Source: VAZQ01 sp035293945 (lineage in GTDB: Bacteria; Pseudomonadota; Alphaproteobacteria; Rhizobiales; Xanthobacteraceae). From it: a stretch of DNA of 64,000 nucleotides. Every line of letters starts with the position of its first letter. The first letter of the stretch is position 1. The DNA lies in assembly GCA_035293945.1 (NCBI GenBank), contig DATGLV010000030.1, forward strand, positions 180,795 to 244,794, written 5' to 3'. This document shows positions 39,947 through 48,837 of the stretch, piece by piece. The notes below the pieces were generated by a model. It saw only the letters and a program-made list of their open reading frames with translations, had not been told where the DNA came from and did not search any database. Both the position numbers and the translations under genes were made by a program.

Positions 39947-40462
39947 ATGGGAACTCTCGGGCGCATTATCCGATCGCAGTCGATTGGAGCAGCTGCCATC
40001 GTCGGTCTCGGCTTGATTGTCGCGACCAGCTTCACGGCTTTGGGCCAGAATCAGGGGTCGGCAAGCGCCAAGGATGAGATATTCGCGCGCAAGACGCTGA
40101 TGGCGACGATTGCCAGGAACATGTATCCCATCGATGAGATGCGGCAGAACGGCAAATATGATCTCGACAAAGGGCGCGCCAACGCCGACGCGATCTCCGG
40201 AATGCTGATGGCTTTTCCCCATCTTTTCCCGCCCACGACAAACACCTGGAGCGACAAGGCTCCGCGCGACCCGGCCGTGGATACCTTCGCGTCCCCGACG
40301 ATCTGGGAGGCTTACGACTCTTTCTACAAGGAGGCGCAGGCGGCCTCGAAGATTGCCTTTGACCTGAGCAATGCGCAGAACGATGTGGAATTTCGCACCA
40401 AGGCCAGAGACCTGCGGCTCGCGTGCGACACCTGCCACGCGGACTATCAAAAGAACAATTGA
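39947..40462 (+). CDS. Cytochrome c'
   Basis: 171 residues from ATG 39947, with AAGGAGGAGG 6 bases upstream, one of the strongest ribosome sites in the window. It has a signal peptide (AAAIVGLGLIVATSFTALGQ). The protein is a four-helix bundle type with the single haem motif CDTCH near the C-terminus (LRLACDTCHADYQ), as in class II cytochromes c'. These proteins bind NO and CO at a five-coordinate haem and can protect against nitrosative stress. The upstream FNR/FixK box suggests expression under low oxygen or denitrifying conditions. Confidence 0.88.
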   Translation: MGTLGRIIRSQSIGAAAIVGLGLIVATSFTALGQNQGSASAKDEIFARKTLMATIARNMYPIDEMRQNGKYDLDKGRANADAISGMLMAFPHLFPPTTNTWSDKAPRDPAVDTFASPTIWEAYDSFYKEAQAASKIAFDLSNAQNDVEFRTKARDLRLACDTCHADYQKNN

Positions 40463-40525
40463 GCATTACCCGATCGGCCGCGAGTGAGCCGCCGATCGCC
40501 CATCGCCTCTTCGATATATCGCTGC

Positions 40526-40852
40526 TCACTGCGGTAAATCGACCGGCTCCGGCTTCTCGACAACATCGACGCGGTTCCACCAGCCGCCGCCGAGCGCGTG
40601 ATAGAGCGCGACCGTGTCGGCAAAACGGGCAGCTCGCGCCCGGACCAGCGTGATCAGCGCCTGCTGGTAGGTCTGCTGCACCGGCAGCAATGAAAGCACG
40701 CCGATGTCGCCGAGCCGCAGACGGTGGCGCATGATATTGAGGCTTTTCGCCGCCGCGGCCTCGGCGTCGAGGGCCTTCTGCAGCGCGACGGCATCCGACT
40801 GCAAGGCGCGCAGCCCATCGGCGACATGCGGCGCGTGCGCGAAAGCGGCCCT
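40526..40852 (-). pseudogene. C-terminal remnant of an RND outer-membrane factor (NodT/OprM type)
   Basis: About 108 residues remain open, matching the last part of NodT-family efflux outer-membrane proteins (VADGLRALQSDAVALQKAL, then SLLPVQQTYQQALITLVRARAARFADTVALYHALGGGW in pieces). A stop (TGA at 40853-40855 on the minus strand) precedes it, and no barrel or lipoprotein N-terminus exists upstream. The rest of the gene and the partner pump genes are gone. It is a relic, not a working gene. Confidence 0.75.
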
Positions 40853-40953
40853 TCAAATGGCCTCATTCAAGTTGTTGGGCGATCCTTCATTCCCTTCCAC
40901 GTCGCCACGATACTAAGCTAATCTCCCGCCCGAACGCAGGAAGGGAGATTGGC

Positions 40954-41934
40954 ATGCGCCGGCGGCACGATCTCGTTTTGCTCGCGATATGGGCGACGGC
41001 GACGGTTGCCCTGGTCCAAGCGTCGGCCCCTGCCGCGGAACCGGCAAGCACCGGCTCGCGCAGCTCCGTATCCGTCCCTGATCTGTCCGGCCTCTGGACC
41101 AAGCCATATCTCGGATGGGAAATGCCGTTATCCGGTCCCCGTCCGGTGACCAACAAGAACCGCCGCAGACAGCTTTTCGATATCGACGGCCGGCCCTGGC
41201 CGGCTGCCACCGCCCCGCTCGTCAACACGGCCTCCAAGCTGCTGGGCGATTACGAGAACCCCATCCTCAAGCCCGCGGCCGCGGAGCTGGTCAAGCAGCG
41301 TGGCGAGAACGAGCAGCACGGCACCCCCAATGCGAGCGCGCGCAATCAGTGCTGGCCCGAAGGCCTGCCGGCAATTTTTCGCGACATGACGATGGCGATG
41401 CTGCAGCAGAGCGACAAGATCACGCTCCTATATGATTTTGACCACGAGGTACGGCACGTGCGGATGAATCAGCAGCATCCCGCGCAGGTGACGCCAACCT
41501 GGTACGGAGATTCGGTCGGTCATTATGAAGGCGACACCCTGGTAATCGACACCGTCGGGATCAAGGTCAGCCCCATCACCATGGTGGACAATCTGGGTGT
41601 CCCGCAGAGCCCGGCGATGCACGTCGTCGAGCGCTATCGGCTCATTGATTACGCGGCCGCAAGAGAAGGGCAAACCAGAGGCTTGCAGGAGAACTTCTTC
41701 ATCGGTGGCGGCGGCGATTCCGGCTCGCCGCTCGACCCCGCCTATCGCGGCAAGGGGCTGCAGCTTGCGTTCACGATCGAGGATGACGGCGTTTTCACCG
41801 CGCCCTGGTCCGCCACGATCACTTACCGCCGCGCATTGGGCACCATGGTGGAAAGTGTTTGCGCTGAGAATCCGCGCAGCACCTTTGTGGGCCGGGACAG
41901 CGACATTCCGCGGGCGAGCGAGCCGGATTTCTAA
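40954..41934 (+). CDS. Exported protein of unknown function heading a four-gene operon
   Basis: 326 residues from ATG 40954 (GGGAGA upstream) with a signal peptide (LLAIWATATVALVQASAPAAE). It is a distant relative of the proteins at 510 and 30032: DLSGLW near the start, NQCWPEGLPAIF (the C-x-P-x-G-x-P motif), VRHVRMN, PTWYGDSVGHYEGDTLVIDTVG and a VERYRLIDY end segment. This form is the commoner one in proteobacteria, found beside dehydrogenases and aromatic-compound genes, function unknown. It lies 24 bases before the first GlcG-like gene; the four genes through 44076 are tightly packed. Confidence 0.8.
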   Translation: MRRRHDLVLLAIWATATVALVQASAPAAEPASTGSRSSVSVPDLSGLWTKPYLGWEMPLSGPRPVTNKNRRRQLFDIDGRPWPAATAPLVNTASKLLGDYENPILKPAAAELVKQRGENEQHGTPNASARNQCWPEGLPAIFRDMTMAMLQQSDKITLLYDFDHEVRHVRMNQQHPAQVTPTWYGDSVGHYEGDTLVIDTVGIKVSPITMVDNLGVPQSPAMHVVERYRLIDYAAAREGQTRGLQENFFIGGGGDSGSPLDPAYRGKGLQLAFTIEDDGVFTAPWSATITYRRALGTMVESVCAENPRSTFVGRDSDIPRASEPDF

Positions 41935-41958
41935 GCGAGGAGCATCGGAGGAATAATC

Positions 41959-42471
41959 ATGCGTCTGAGAGGAACCTTTCGGGGGCGGGCCGCCACTCTC
42001 GCGTTTCTGCTGTTGCTCCCATGTATGCGGCCCGCGAGCGCACAAGGCCTGATCAAGAAGACCTACCTGCCGATCGAGCTCGCTTACGAGGCGCTGACCA
42101 CCGCGGTCGCGACCTGTGCGGCTCAGGGCCAGCATGTCAGCGGGGTCGTGCTCGACCCGGACGGCCTGCAGCAGGCGTTCCTGCGCGGCGACGGCGCCGG
42201 CATCCATACGGTGGAGACCGCCGACTACAAGGCCAATACCACGCTGTCGTTCCGAACCGATGGCGTCGACCTGGTGGAGCGCTCAAAGACGCGGCCGCCG
42301 CCCGGCCCGATCGGCAAGCTGCCGCGTCTCCTGCTCGCCCAGGGCGGAGTGCTGATCAAGGCGGGCGACGAGATCGTCGGCGCCATCGGGATCAGCGGCG
42401 GGGCCGGGAACAATATCGATACGGCGTGCGCGCGCGCCGGCGTCGACAAGATCAAGGATCGGTTGAAGTAG
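41959..42471 (+). CDS. GlcG/HbpS-like exported protein, first of a tandem pair
   Basis: 170 residues from ATG 41959 with GGAGG upstream. It has a signal peptide (LAFLLLLPCMRPASAQ). The GlcG/DUF336 fold is recognised from IELAYEALTTAVATCAAQG, HVSGVVLDPDGLQQAFLRGDGAG, and the end GEIVGAIGISGG-like stretch (DEIVGAIGISGGAGNNIDTACARAG in pieces). HbpS of this family binds haem and senses redox stress; GlcG itself accompanies glycolate oxidation. The paralogue starts 10 bases after its stop and is about 45 percent similar by eye. The ligand is unknown. Confidence 0.83.
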   Translation: MRLRGTFRGRAATLAFLLLLPCMRPASAQGLIKKTYLPIELAYEALTTAVATCAAQGQHVSGVVLDPDGLQQAFLRGDGAGIHTVETADYKANTTLSFRTDGVDLVERSKTRPPPGPIGKLPRLLLAQGGVLIKAGDEIVGAIGISGGAGNNIDTACARAGVDKIKDRLK

Positions 42472-42481
42472 GGAGATCGCC

Positions 42482-42982
42482 ATGGCCTGGACGCGTAACT
42501 TGCTGTTCCGCCTTGCCGTGCTCGTTGCATTCGCACAACCTGCGGCCTCTGCCGAAGGGCTCGTGAGCACCAAGCGCCTGTCGGCCCCGCTCGCGGCCGA
42601 GCTCGCGATGGCGGCGGTCGCGGCCTGTGCAGAGAAAGACTATCACGTCGGGGTGGTTGTGCTCGACTACAGCGGAGTACAGCAGGCGGCGTTGCGCGGA
42701 GATGGCGCCGCTCCGCAGAACGTGCTCAACGCCAACGACAAGGCCTACACGGCCGCAAGCTTCGGCGCTGATACCGCCGACCTCGTCGCCCGCTCGAAGA
42801 ACGGGGCGGTGTCGAGTGCCTTCGTCAAGGTTCCGCATCTGCTGCTCAACGCCGGCGGCGTTGTGATCAAGGTCGGCGACGAGGTCATCGGGGCAATCGG
42901 GGTAAGCGGCGCTCCCGGCGGTGACAATGACGCGGCCTGCGCCAAGACCGCACTCGAGAAGATCAGGGATCGGATGAAGTGA
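42482..42982 (+). CDS. GlcG/HbpS-like exported protein, second of a tandem pair
   Basis: 166 residues from ATG 42482 (AGGGAGA upstream) with a signal peptide (FRLAVLVAFAQPAASAE). It shares with the first copy AAELAMAAVAACAEK, VVVLDYSGVQQAALRGDGAAP, RSKNGAV-like and the end VGDEVIGAIGVSGAPGGDND. Both copies carry a cysteine in the first helix and another near the C-terminus, so a disulfide or haem-thiolate is conceivable. Its TGA overlaps the GTG of the next gene, so the MBL protein is translationally coupled. Confidence 0.83.
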   Translation: MAWTRNLLFRLAVLVAFAQPAASAEGLVSTKRLSAPLAAELAMAAVAACAEKDYHVGVVVLDYSGVQQAALRGDGAAPQNVLNANDKAYTAASFGADTADLVARSKNGAVSSAFVKVPHLLLNAGGVVIKVGDEVIGAIGVSGAPGGDNDAACAKTALEKIRDRMK

Positions 42983-44076
42983 GCATGCTGCGCTTGCGGC
43001 ACGCGAGCAGCCATGCGCCCCAACCGCGCATGAAGATCGACGCCGAGCAACGGCCGGCACGCGATGCGCGCCCGCGCTCGCGCTACTACAGCGGGCCGGT
43101 CTCAGATCATTTCGATGGCGTCCGGTTCTTCGATCCTGCGGGAGCACCCCCGCGCAATCCGGGCGGCCTGTTGCGCTGGAAGATCGGGAGCCGCTGGAGC
43201 GGCCGCCGAGCGAGATGGCCGGCCTGGGCGCCATCGCCTTATGTCGACCATCCGCCGGCGCGGGTCGAGGGAACGGATTGGCGCATCACTTTTGTCGGGC
43301 ATGCCAGCTGGCTGGTGCAGACGACTCAAATGAACGTATTGCTCGATCCGGTCTGGTCCGCGCGCGCCTCGCCGTTGCGCGTCGCCGGACCCAAGCGGGT
43401 GAATGATCCGGGGATCGCCTTTACGGATTTGCCTCCGATCGACGTGGTCCTGGTAACGCATGCCCACTACGATCACCTGGATCTCGCAACCCTGTCGCGG
43501 CTTGCGGCGGCTCATCGCCCGCGGGTGATCACACCGCTTGGCAACGACACGATCATGCGCAACCACGATCCGTCGATTGCGGCCGAAGCCTACGATTGGG
43601 ATGAGCGGATCGAGATCGGTTCCGGGCTGGCGGTGACGCTGGTTCCGACGCGCCACTGGTCGGCGCGCAACCTGTCGGACCGGAACATGTCACTGTGGGC
43701 GTCGTTCGTCATAGAAGCACCCGGCGGCTCTCTCTGTTTTGTCGGCGATTCCGGTTATGGGGATGGCACCCACTTCCGCCGCGTGCGCGAGCGCTGCGGA
43801 CCGATAATGCTCGCGATCCTGCCGATCGGCGCCTATGAGCCGCGCTGGTTCATGCGCGAGCAACACATGAATCCCGGCGAGGCTGTGCAGGCCCTCGTCG
43901 ATTGCGGTGCCGAGACGGCGCTCGCCAGCCATTACGGCACTTTCCAGCTCACAGATGAAAGCATCGACGCTCCCGTTATCGCGCTCGCCGATGCGTTGCG
44001 GACGGCTGGCATTCGGCCGGACCGATTCCGCGCGCTACGCCCCGGGCAGGTGTTCGCAGTGGGGTCCAGCCGCTAA
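42979..44076 (+). CDS. Metallo-beta-lactamase-fold hydrolase (NAPE-PLD-like)
   Basis: 365 residues from GTG 42979 in a GTGA overlap; an ATG two codons on is equally possible. No signal peptide is apparent. The two-metal site is visible: HAHYDH at 161-166, a later His in VPTRHWSARN, the aspartate in FVGDSGYGD and the final His in LASHYGTF. The N-terminal region (GPVSDHFDGVRFFDP, WRITFVGHASWLVQ) is that of the NAPE-PLD/UlaG-like branch, which includes phospholipid and lactone hydrolases. It is the last gene of the operon. The substrate is unknown. Confidence 0.82.
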   Translation: MSMLRLRHASSHAPQPRMKIDAEQRPARDARPRSRYYSGPVSDHFDGVRFFDPAGAPPRNPGGLLRWKIGSRWSGRRARWPAWAPSPYVDHPPARVEGTDWRITFVGHASWLVQTTQMNVLLDPVWSARASPLRVAGPKRVNDPGIAFTDLPPIDVVLVTHAHYDHLDLATLSRLAAAHRPRVITPLGNDTIMRNHDPSIAAEAYDWDERIEIGSGLAVTLVPTRHWSARNLSDRNMSLWASFVIEAPGGSLCFVGDSGYGDGTHFRRVRERCGPIMLAILPIGAYEPRWFMREQHMNPGEAVQALVDCGAETALASHYGTFQLTDESIDAPVIALADALRTAGIRPDRFRALRPGQVFAVGSSR

Positions 44077-44108
44077 AATTGGCATGGCGGATAGCAAGAG
44101 GCGGCGGC

Positions 44109-44519
44109 TCAACGCCGATCGCGGATGACTGGTCGGCCCTGATCGACTGCGAGATAGGGCTTCCCGCGCGACCGGGCTACCAGCGATTGAGCCTCGCGTC
44201 GTGTAAGGCTGAGGGCCTGATACACGTCCCGGAACGATCGCACGCGCTCGGCGCACTCTTCCACCAGCACTCGTAACCCTGGGGACAGACGGTCAAGTGT
44301 CTGGTCGCGTTTCGCGAAAAGAATGTCACAGACCCTTTCGCCGTTGTCCTGATAAACTTCCAGCCGCCAATGGCGAGTTTCCTGCTCGCGATGATCCATG
44401 AGCTCGCGGGCGACGTCGCAAGCATAGCTGTACGCTACTTCAGCGTTCGGCAGGTTTACACCGAAATTGTCCTCGACCCCGCAATCGTCATCACTGAGCT
44501 TGAATTTGTATATCGGCAT
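44109..44519 (-). CDS. DUF6894-like small protein
   Basis: 136 residues. The N-terminal half (MPIYKFKLSDDDCG, NAEVAYSYACDVARELMDH, WRLEVYQDNGERVCDILF) fits the DUF6894 family, frequent in Bradyrhizobium and relatives, where it is a small beta-alpha protein of unknown function. The C-terminal 60 residues (LRVLVEECAERVRSFRDVYQAL) are helical and extend beyond the usual family length. It converges on the MBL gene with a 32-base gap. Confidence 0.72.
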   Translation of the reverse strand: MPIYKFKLSDDDCGVEDNFGVNLPNAEVAYSYACDVARELMDHREQETRHWRLEVYQDNGERVCDILFAKRDQTLDRLSPGLRVLVEECAERVRSFRDVYQALSLTRREAQSLVARSRGKPYLAVDQGRPVIRDRR

Positions 44520-44989
44520 GTCCCTTCCCGCCCCGGTTATTTACGAGCAGGTTAACATATCAATGCCGGGCTGTAGACATGGTTCACCTATAAACAATGC
44601 GCGACAGAATTGCGGTAGGAGACCGGTCAAGCACATTTGACTACCGTAAAACGAGACCTGAGTGCTCGCGGCCGGACCTGAGCACACCTGACGAACAATC
44701 CTGAAAAACAAGTTTTATCCAGGGGCTTAGTGGCTTGCGACCCGGTGCTCTGCCCGTCCGGCCTGCTGACCGGCGCAATTTCGCCGCGTTCATCTGGCAC
44801 TTTCCAGCGTGGGATCGACGGGCAAGCGGTTCATTGAGCCGCAGCCGAGAGCGAGCGACCGATGGGCGAGATGCCGGCGATCGCGGTACCCTACTTGCCG
44901 GCGGGGCGGCCGATGGGTGTTTGCAGTTCCACGAAATGAAGACGGGGTGACTGCAAACCGGCGCGGCCATTTGCGCAAGGATTTGTGAA
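44520..44989. other. Intergenic region (470 bases), nothing identified
   Basis: The left part is AT-richer (TTATTTACGAGCAGG and AACATATCAATGC near 44540) and probably carries the promoter of the DUF6894 gene. No ORF, RNA gene or repeat could be supported in the rest. Confidence 0.4.
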
Positions 44990-45406
44990 ATGGCCCATTC
45001 ATCCAAGATCCAGGCTGAGCTGCTGGCGATCAGTTGGTCCTTGATCGATGAGAGCAGGCGATTGCTGGCGATCGTTCGAGGATACCCGCAAGACATGGAC
45101 GCTGCCCTGCTGACGAGCAGTCGCGAGCGCATCGCCGAAAGTAGGCGTTTGCTTGCGAGACTGACGGCCGAGACAGCGGTACCGATGGAGGCAACGGCCC
45201 CTCACCGTTCAGCGGCGCTTTCGGTCCGTGTCTTTCAGGAGGGATCGCGTTTCAAATGGACACTCAACACACCGAGTCATGAATCGCTCGGCCGCGGCAT
45301 GGCAGAGACCGAGTTCAGGGCCAGGGTGGACGCATTTCAAGCGGGCATGACATATATCGATCGGGCGAAAGGCCGAACTTCGCCAAGCGGCGGTAGTCTG
45401 CACTGA
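44990..45406 (+). CDS. Hypothetical small protein
   Basis: 138 residues, no signal peptide. The N-terminal 60 residues are helical with two similar segments, DESRRLLAIVRG and AESRRLLARLTA, suggesting an internal repeat or a helical hairpin. The rest includes SVRVFQEGSRFKWTLNTP, which looks like a beta pair. No family is recognised. The coding character (third-position GC, absence of a good alternative frame) supports a real gene, but the level of confidence is moderate. Confidence 0.55.
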   Translation: MAHSSKIQAELLAISWSLIDESRRLLAIVRGYPQDMDAALLTSSRERIAESRRLLARLTAETAVPMEATAPHRSAALSVRVFQEGSRFKWTLNTPSHESLGRGMAETEFRARVDAFQAGMTYIDRAKGRTSPSGGSLH

Positions 45407-45441
45407 ATGTTTTGTGTCCCGGTCGCGATTTTCCGGCTCGA

Positions 45442-46947
45442 CTAAAACCCGAAGGCATAGATCCTGTCGTCGGCACCGACATAAAGCTTGTCATTGGTCG
45501 CTATCAAAGTCTGGAAACGGCGCAGGCCGGTCATCGCCGTGGCCCCAGCGGCACCCAAGGGCACCTCCTCGCCGGTCTCGCCCTCGAAAGCGTGGAGGCG
45601 GTTATCGCCCTCCGCCCCGACCACCCAGACGATTGGCTCGGAGTGCCCGTCCGTGGTTGTGATCATCGGCGAGCCGCGGCCGCGAACCGCGCCGCACCAG
45701 GCGGTGCTCAAGCTCGGCTGCTCGGCGCCGGAGATCCTGAGCACCGTGAGATCGCCCGCAGGCTTGCCGGGCGGGCAATGCGCGCCCGTGCCCTCGAACG
45801 CCACGAAAGCGGCATCATCCGTCGAATAGACGGCGGGCGCGGTGCGGATCGCACGTTGCGAGACCAATTCATTGATTAGGCTCCCACCGATGCCGCCGAG
45901 ATTGTCGCGATCAAGCAAATAGGCACGGCCGTCCTTGCCGAGCGCAACCACCAATGCCTTGCCGCCGCGGGCGCCGGGCACGTTGACCAGCGAGGGATTG
46001 GCGCCCCCGAGATCGAGGTCGCGCGCATCAAGCGCCCGCCAATTTTCCGGCGCGAAGAAATCACGCGCCTCGCCGGAGGTCTTGAGATCGGGTGACAGGC
46101 GGATCACGGCATTGCCGCCCATCCAACGCGTCGCCCCAAAGGTGTTGCCGGTGGCAGGATAGAGCGATTTGCCGTCGGTCGCGATGCCGCCGGGCGCCCA
46201 GATGCCGCCGCCGCGCGCCGGTGTGCTCCAGGCGATGACTTTCCGAGAATTATCCTGGCGCGGACTGCTCAGCGAGATGCCTACGACCCATCCGTGATAG
46301 GTGCCGCAATCGCCAAAGTGTCCGCCATACGGCACATAGACCCGGCCATCCAGGATGGCGAGCGCGCCGCGCTGGTTCTGGTCGCGGGCATTGAAGGTCA
46401 TGCCCTGTTGGCCAAGCGCCTCCGCAACGTTCACCGGCCAGCCCGGCAGCGGCGCTCCGTCGCGCAGCCCCAAGGCAAACACCATATGACGAACGCCATC
46501 GGCGCCGTCGACCGCAGCCGCCACATAAAGGGTTTGCGTCTCTTCATCGATGACCGGAGTGCCGGTGACACCGAGCGGATCGATATTGCCGCAGCGAAGT
46601 GCCGATCTTGCAACCGGGCGACCGAGCGAACGGCTCCACAATTGCCGTCCTGTCGTGGCATCGAGCGCTTGCACCTCATTGCTTTCGGTTGCTGCAATAA
46701 GGATGCCCGCTCCGGCGTCGCGGAAGTAGAGCGGTTGCGCATAGAGATGACCATCGAGCCTGGCCTGGAAGCTCGTGTCTATGTGGATGCCGCGCGCGCG
46801 CTCCGCCGTGAGACCCGGCACCACGAAATTTCCGCTGCGGTCGAGAGCGCCATGGTGGGTGAGAACGGCATCGACCGCACCGCAGGGACCTGCGGACGCG
46901 AGCACGAGCGCGGCGACTAAAAACAGTGTGCGCATGGAAGCAGACAT
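45442..46947 (-). CDS. Exported PQQ-like beta-propeller protein
   Basis: 501 residues from ATG 46947, with GAGGTGG upstream. A signal peptide ends near GPCGAVDA. It shows propeller blades with the PQQ-dehydrogenase/quinoprotein type repeats: VQALDATTGRQLWSRSLG, GVTGTPVIDEETQTLYVAAAVDG in pieces, GVYVPYGG-like, LHAFEGETGEEVP and LYVGADDRIYAFGF. The Trp-docking motifs are partly present, but the catalytic Asp and disulfide pair expected for an active quinoprotein dehydrogenase are not obvious, so it may be a structural or binding propeller. It ends the leftward tauE-uspA-amidohydrolase unit. Confidence 0.78.
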   Translation of the reverse strand: MSASMRTLFLVAALVLASAGPCGAVDAVLTHHGALDRSGNFVVPGLTAERARGIHIDTSFQARLDGHLYAQPLYFRDAGAGILIAATESNEVQALDATTGRQLWSRSLGRPVARSALRCGNIDPLGVTGTPVIDEETQTLYVAAAVDGADGVRHMVFALGLRDGAPLPGWPVNVAEALGQQGMTFNARDQNQRGALAILDGRVYVPYGGHFGDCGTYHGWVVGISLSSPRQDNSRKVIAWSTPARGGGIWAPGGIATDGKSLYPATGNTFGATRWMGGNAVIRLSPDLKTSGEARDFFAPENWRALDARDLDLGGANPSLVNVPGARGGKALVVALGKDGRAYLLDRDNLGGIGGSLINELVSQRAIRTAPAVYSTDDAAFVAFEGTGAHCPPGKPAGDLTVLRISGAEQPSLSTAWCGAVRGRGSPMITTTDGHSEPIVWVVGAEGDNRLHAFEGETGEEVPLGAAGATAMTGLRRFQTLIATNDKLYVGADDRIYAFGF

Positions 46948-47050
46948 TGGAACCACCTCTCGCGCGATCGATCGGCGGTTCCGTATTCTTCGCAAAGCCG
47001 ACTGGCAAGACTGTTGTTCGGTTACGTCGGCTCGCCGACCGAGGATGCGC

Positions 47051-47956
47051 TCAATTGGCTGCGAAGCCGAACAAGCGGGCCGGGTTCTCGACAAGAATGC
47101 GTTTCCTGACGGCCTCGTCCGGCGCGATGACGGCCAACAGATCGAGCAGATCACCTTCGTTAGGCGTGCGCCCGGGCGTGAAGGTGTTGCCGTGCGGCCA
47201 ATCGGTTCCCCAGATCACCCGATCAGGCGCTGCCGCGATGACGGCTTGAGCAAAGGGCACCATATCCATGAAGGGGAGCTTGCCCTCAGGGCGGGCTTGC
47301 GGCACCGCGCTGATCTTATCGAAGCTGCACAGCTTCACCCAAAAGCGTTCATCCTTGAGTAGATCAAGCAGAAGCCGGAACGCCGGTTGATCGAGGCCGT
47401 CCGCGCCACGGACTCGCGCCATGTGGTCGATGACGGTCACCGTCGGCAGCGCGCGGATGAACCGCTTATGAGCAATGAAATCCGATGGATCGACATGCAG
47501 GTCGAGAACCCAGTCCAGCTTCTGCAGGATCGGCAGGTGCTCGCTCAGGTGCTGCTCGCTGCCGGGCCGGTCCTTCATCAAGTGAAAGCGTGCGCCGCGA
47601 ATTCCGCCTTCGGCCAGCACCTGAAGAGATTTGGTGTCGAAAGAGGAATCAATATTGGCGATGCCGCGCGCAGATTCTCCCATTGCGGCGACGGCATTCA
47701 GAATGACCCGGTTGTCGTATCCGTGCGCTGTCGGAGTGACGAAGACCGCGCGGGAGAGCCCCGTGATCTTCTGCATGTTCCGATAATGCTCGATCGGCGC
47801 GGCGGGCGGCGTATAGCGGCGCTTGTCCGCATAGGGGAAAATATCGGGCGGACCGAAGATATGCGCATGCGTATCGCAAGCGCCTTTGGGAACGGCCCAG
47901 TGCGGCGCCCGCGTGTTGGGGTCCGGCGGCAGGCTCACGGGTATGGCGGAAGACAT
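47051..47956 (-). CDS. Amidohydrolase, 2-pyrone-4,6-dicarboxylate hydrolase-like
   Basis: 301 residues. The metal-dependent TIM-barrel family is recognised by ACDTHAHIFGP near 27, DLHVDPSDF near 150, VIDHMARV near 175 and IWGTDWPHGN near 247, whose aspartate is the catalytic base. The LigI branch hydrolyses 2-pyrone-4,6-dicarboxylate in lignin-derived aromatic breakdown; relatives act on other lactones or carboxylates, so the substrate is open. It lies 25 bases after uspA, probably in the same transcript, and 104 bases before the propeller gene. Confidence 0.85.
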   Translation of the reverse strand: MSSAIPVSLPPDPNTRAPHWAVPKGACDTHAHIFGPPDIFPYADKRRYTPPAAPIEHYRNMQKITGLSRAVFVTPTAHGYDNRVILNAVAAMGESARGIANIDSSFDTKSLQVLAEGGIRGARFHLMKDRPGSEQHLSEHLPILQKLDWVLDLHVDPSDFIAHKRFIRALPTVTVIDHMARVRGADGLDQPAFRLLLDLLKDERFWVKLCSFDKISAVPQARPEGKLPFMDMVPFAQAVIAAAPDRVIWGTDWPHGNTFTPGRTPNEGDLLDLLAVIAPDEAVRKRILVENPARLFGFAAN

Positions 47957-47981
47957 TCAGGCCTCGATGTCTGGGAACTTT

Positions 47982-48808
47982 CTAATGCGAGAGCAGGCAC
48001 GGGACCGGGCTCTTGAGCAGGAGATCGCGCGTCAAGCCGCCGAAGATCCATTCGCCGAGCCGAGAATGTCCGTAGCCGCCGGCAACGATCAGGTCGACAC
48101 GATCGTCTTGCACCAGGCGCCACAGCGAGCTGGTCACCGATACATCGATCCGGATCGCGCGCGCAGCCGCGCTGATCTCATGGCGCGCGAGAAACCGCTT
48201 TACGTCCTCGAGATGAGCTTGTGCAGCGGCTTCGTCGCGATCATCGCAGAATTCGACCACCGTAACGGTCTCGGCCCGGGCCAGCAACGGCAGCGCGTCC
48301 ACGATTGCACGACGCGCCTCCTTGGTATCTTTCCAGGCAGCCGCGATGTGCCTGCCCGAGAGCGCCGCGGCCTCCGGCGGGACCAGGAGCACCGGCCGCC
48401 CGGCGCGGAGCAGCAGGGCACCGGGATCGACCGCCCGATAGGGATCGCGCATTATTGCATGCCGCCCCGCACCGACGATCAGGAGGTCGGCGGCGCGCGC
48501 CTCCCGCGCCACGAACTCCGTGGGCAATTCGAGCGCGGATCGCCATTCGACCGCGCCGGCCGCAGTCTTCGCGAGGGCGTAGAATGCTTCCCCTCGGCCT
48601 TTGAGCACCTCCTCGAGCGTTCGCAAATCAGCGACGTCGGGCACCGGCTCGATAAGCGCGATGTCACCGCTGAACGCGGGGCTCGGCGCCCAGGCCGAGA
48701 TGCCGATCAGGGCCGCATTGAAGCGCCGCGCCAGATCGGCGGCGAGCCGCACGCGCGCGTCTGCGTATCATCGAGGTCGACATGCACCATCAATGTTTGT
48801 AGAGGCAT
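47982..48808 (-). pseudogene. uspA: Universal stress protein (UspA), two-domain, frameshifted near its start
   Basis: The true N-terminus MPLQTLMVHVDLDDTQTR starts at ATG 48808, but the frame is lost within the GCGCGCG run at about 48751-48757; the rest (VRLAADLARRFNAALIGISA onward) is in another frame to 47982. Removing 2 bases there restores a protein of about 275 residues with two Usp domains. The second domain keeps the ATP-binding-like GGYGHSRLGEWIFGG loop. An alternative GTG at 48752 could give the C-terminal 256 residues, lacking the first beta strand. It follows tauE by 30 bases. Confidence 0.75.
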
Positions 48809-48837
48809 CGGCCACCGGCGCTGGAGAGAGGAGACGC

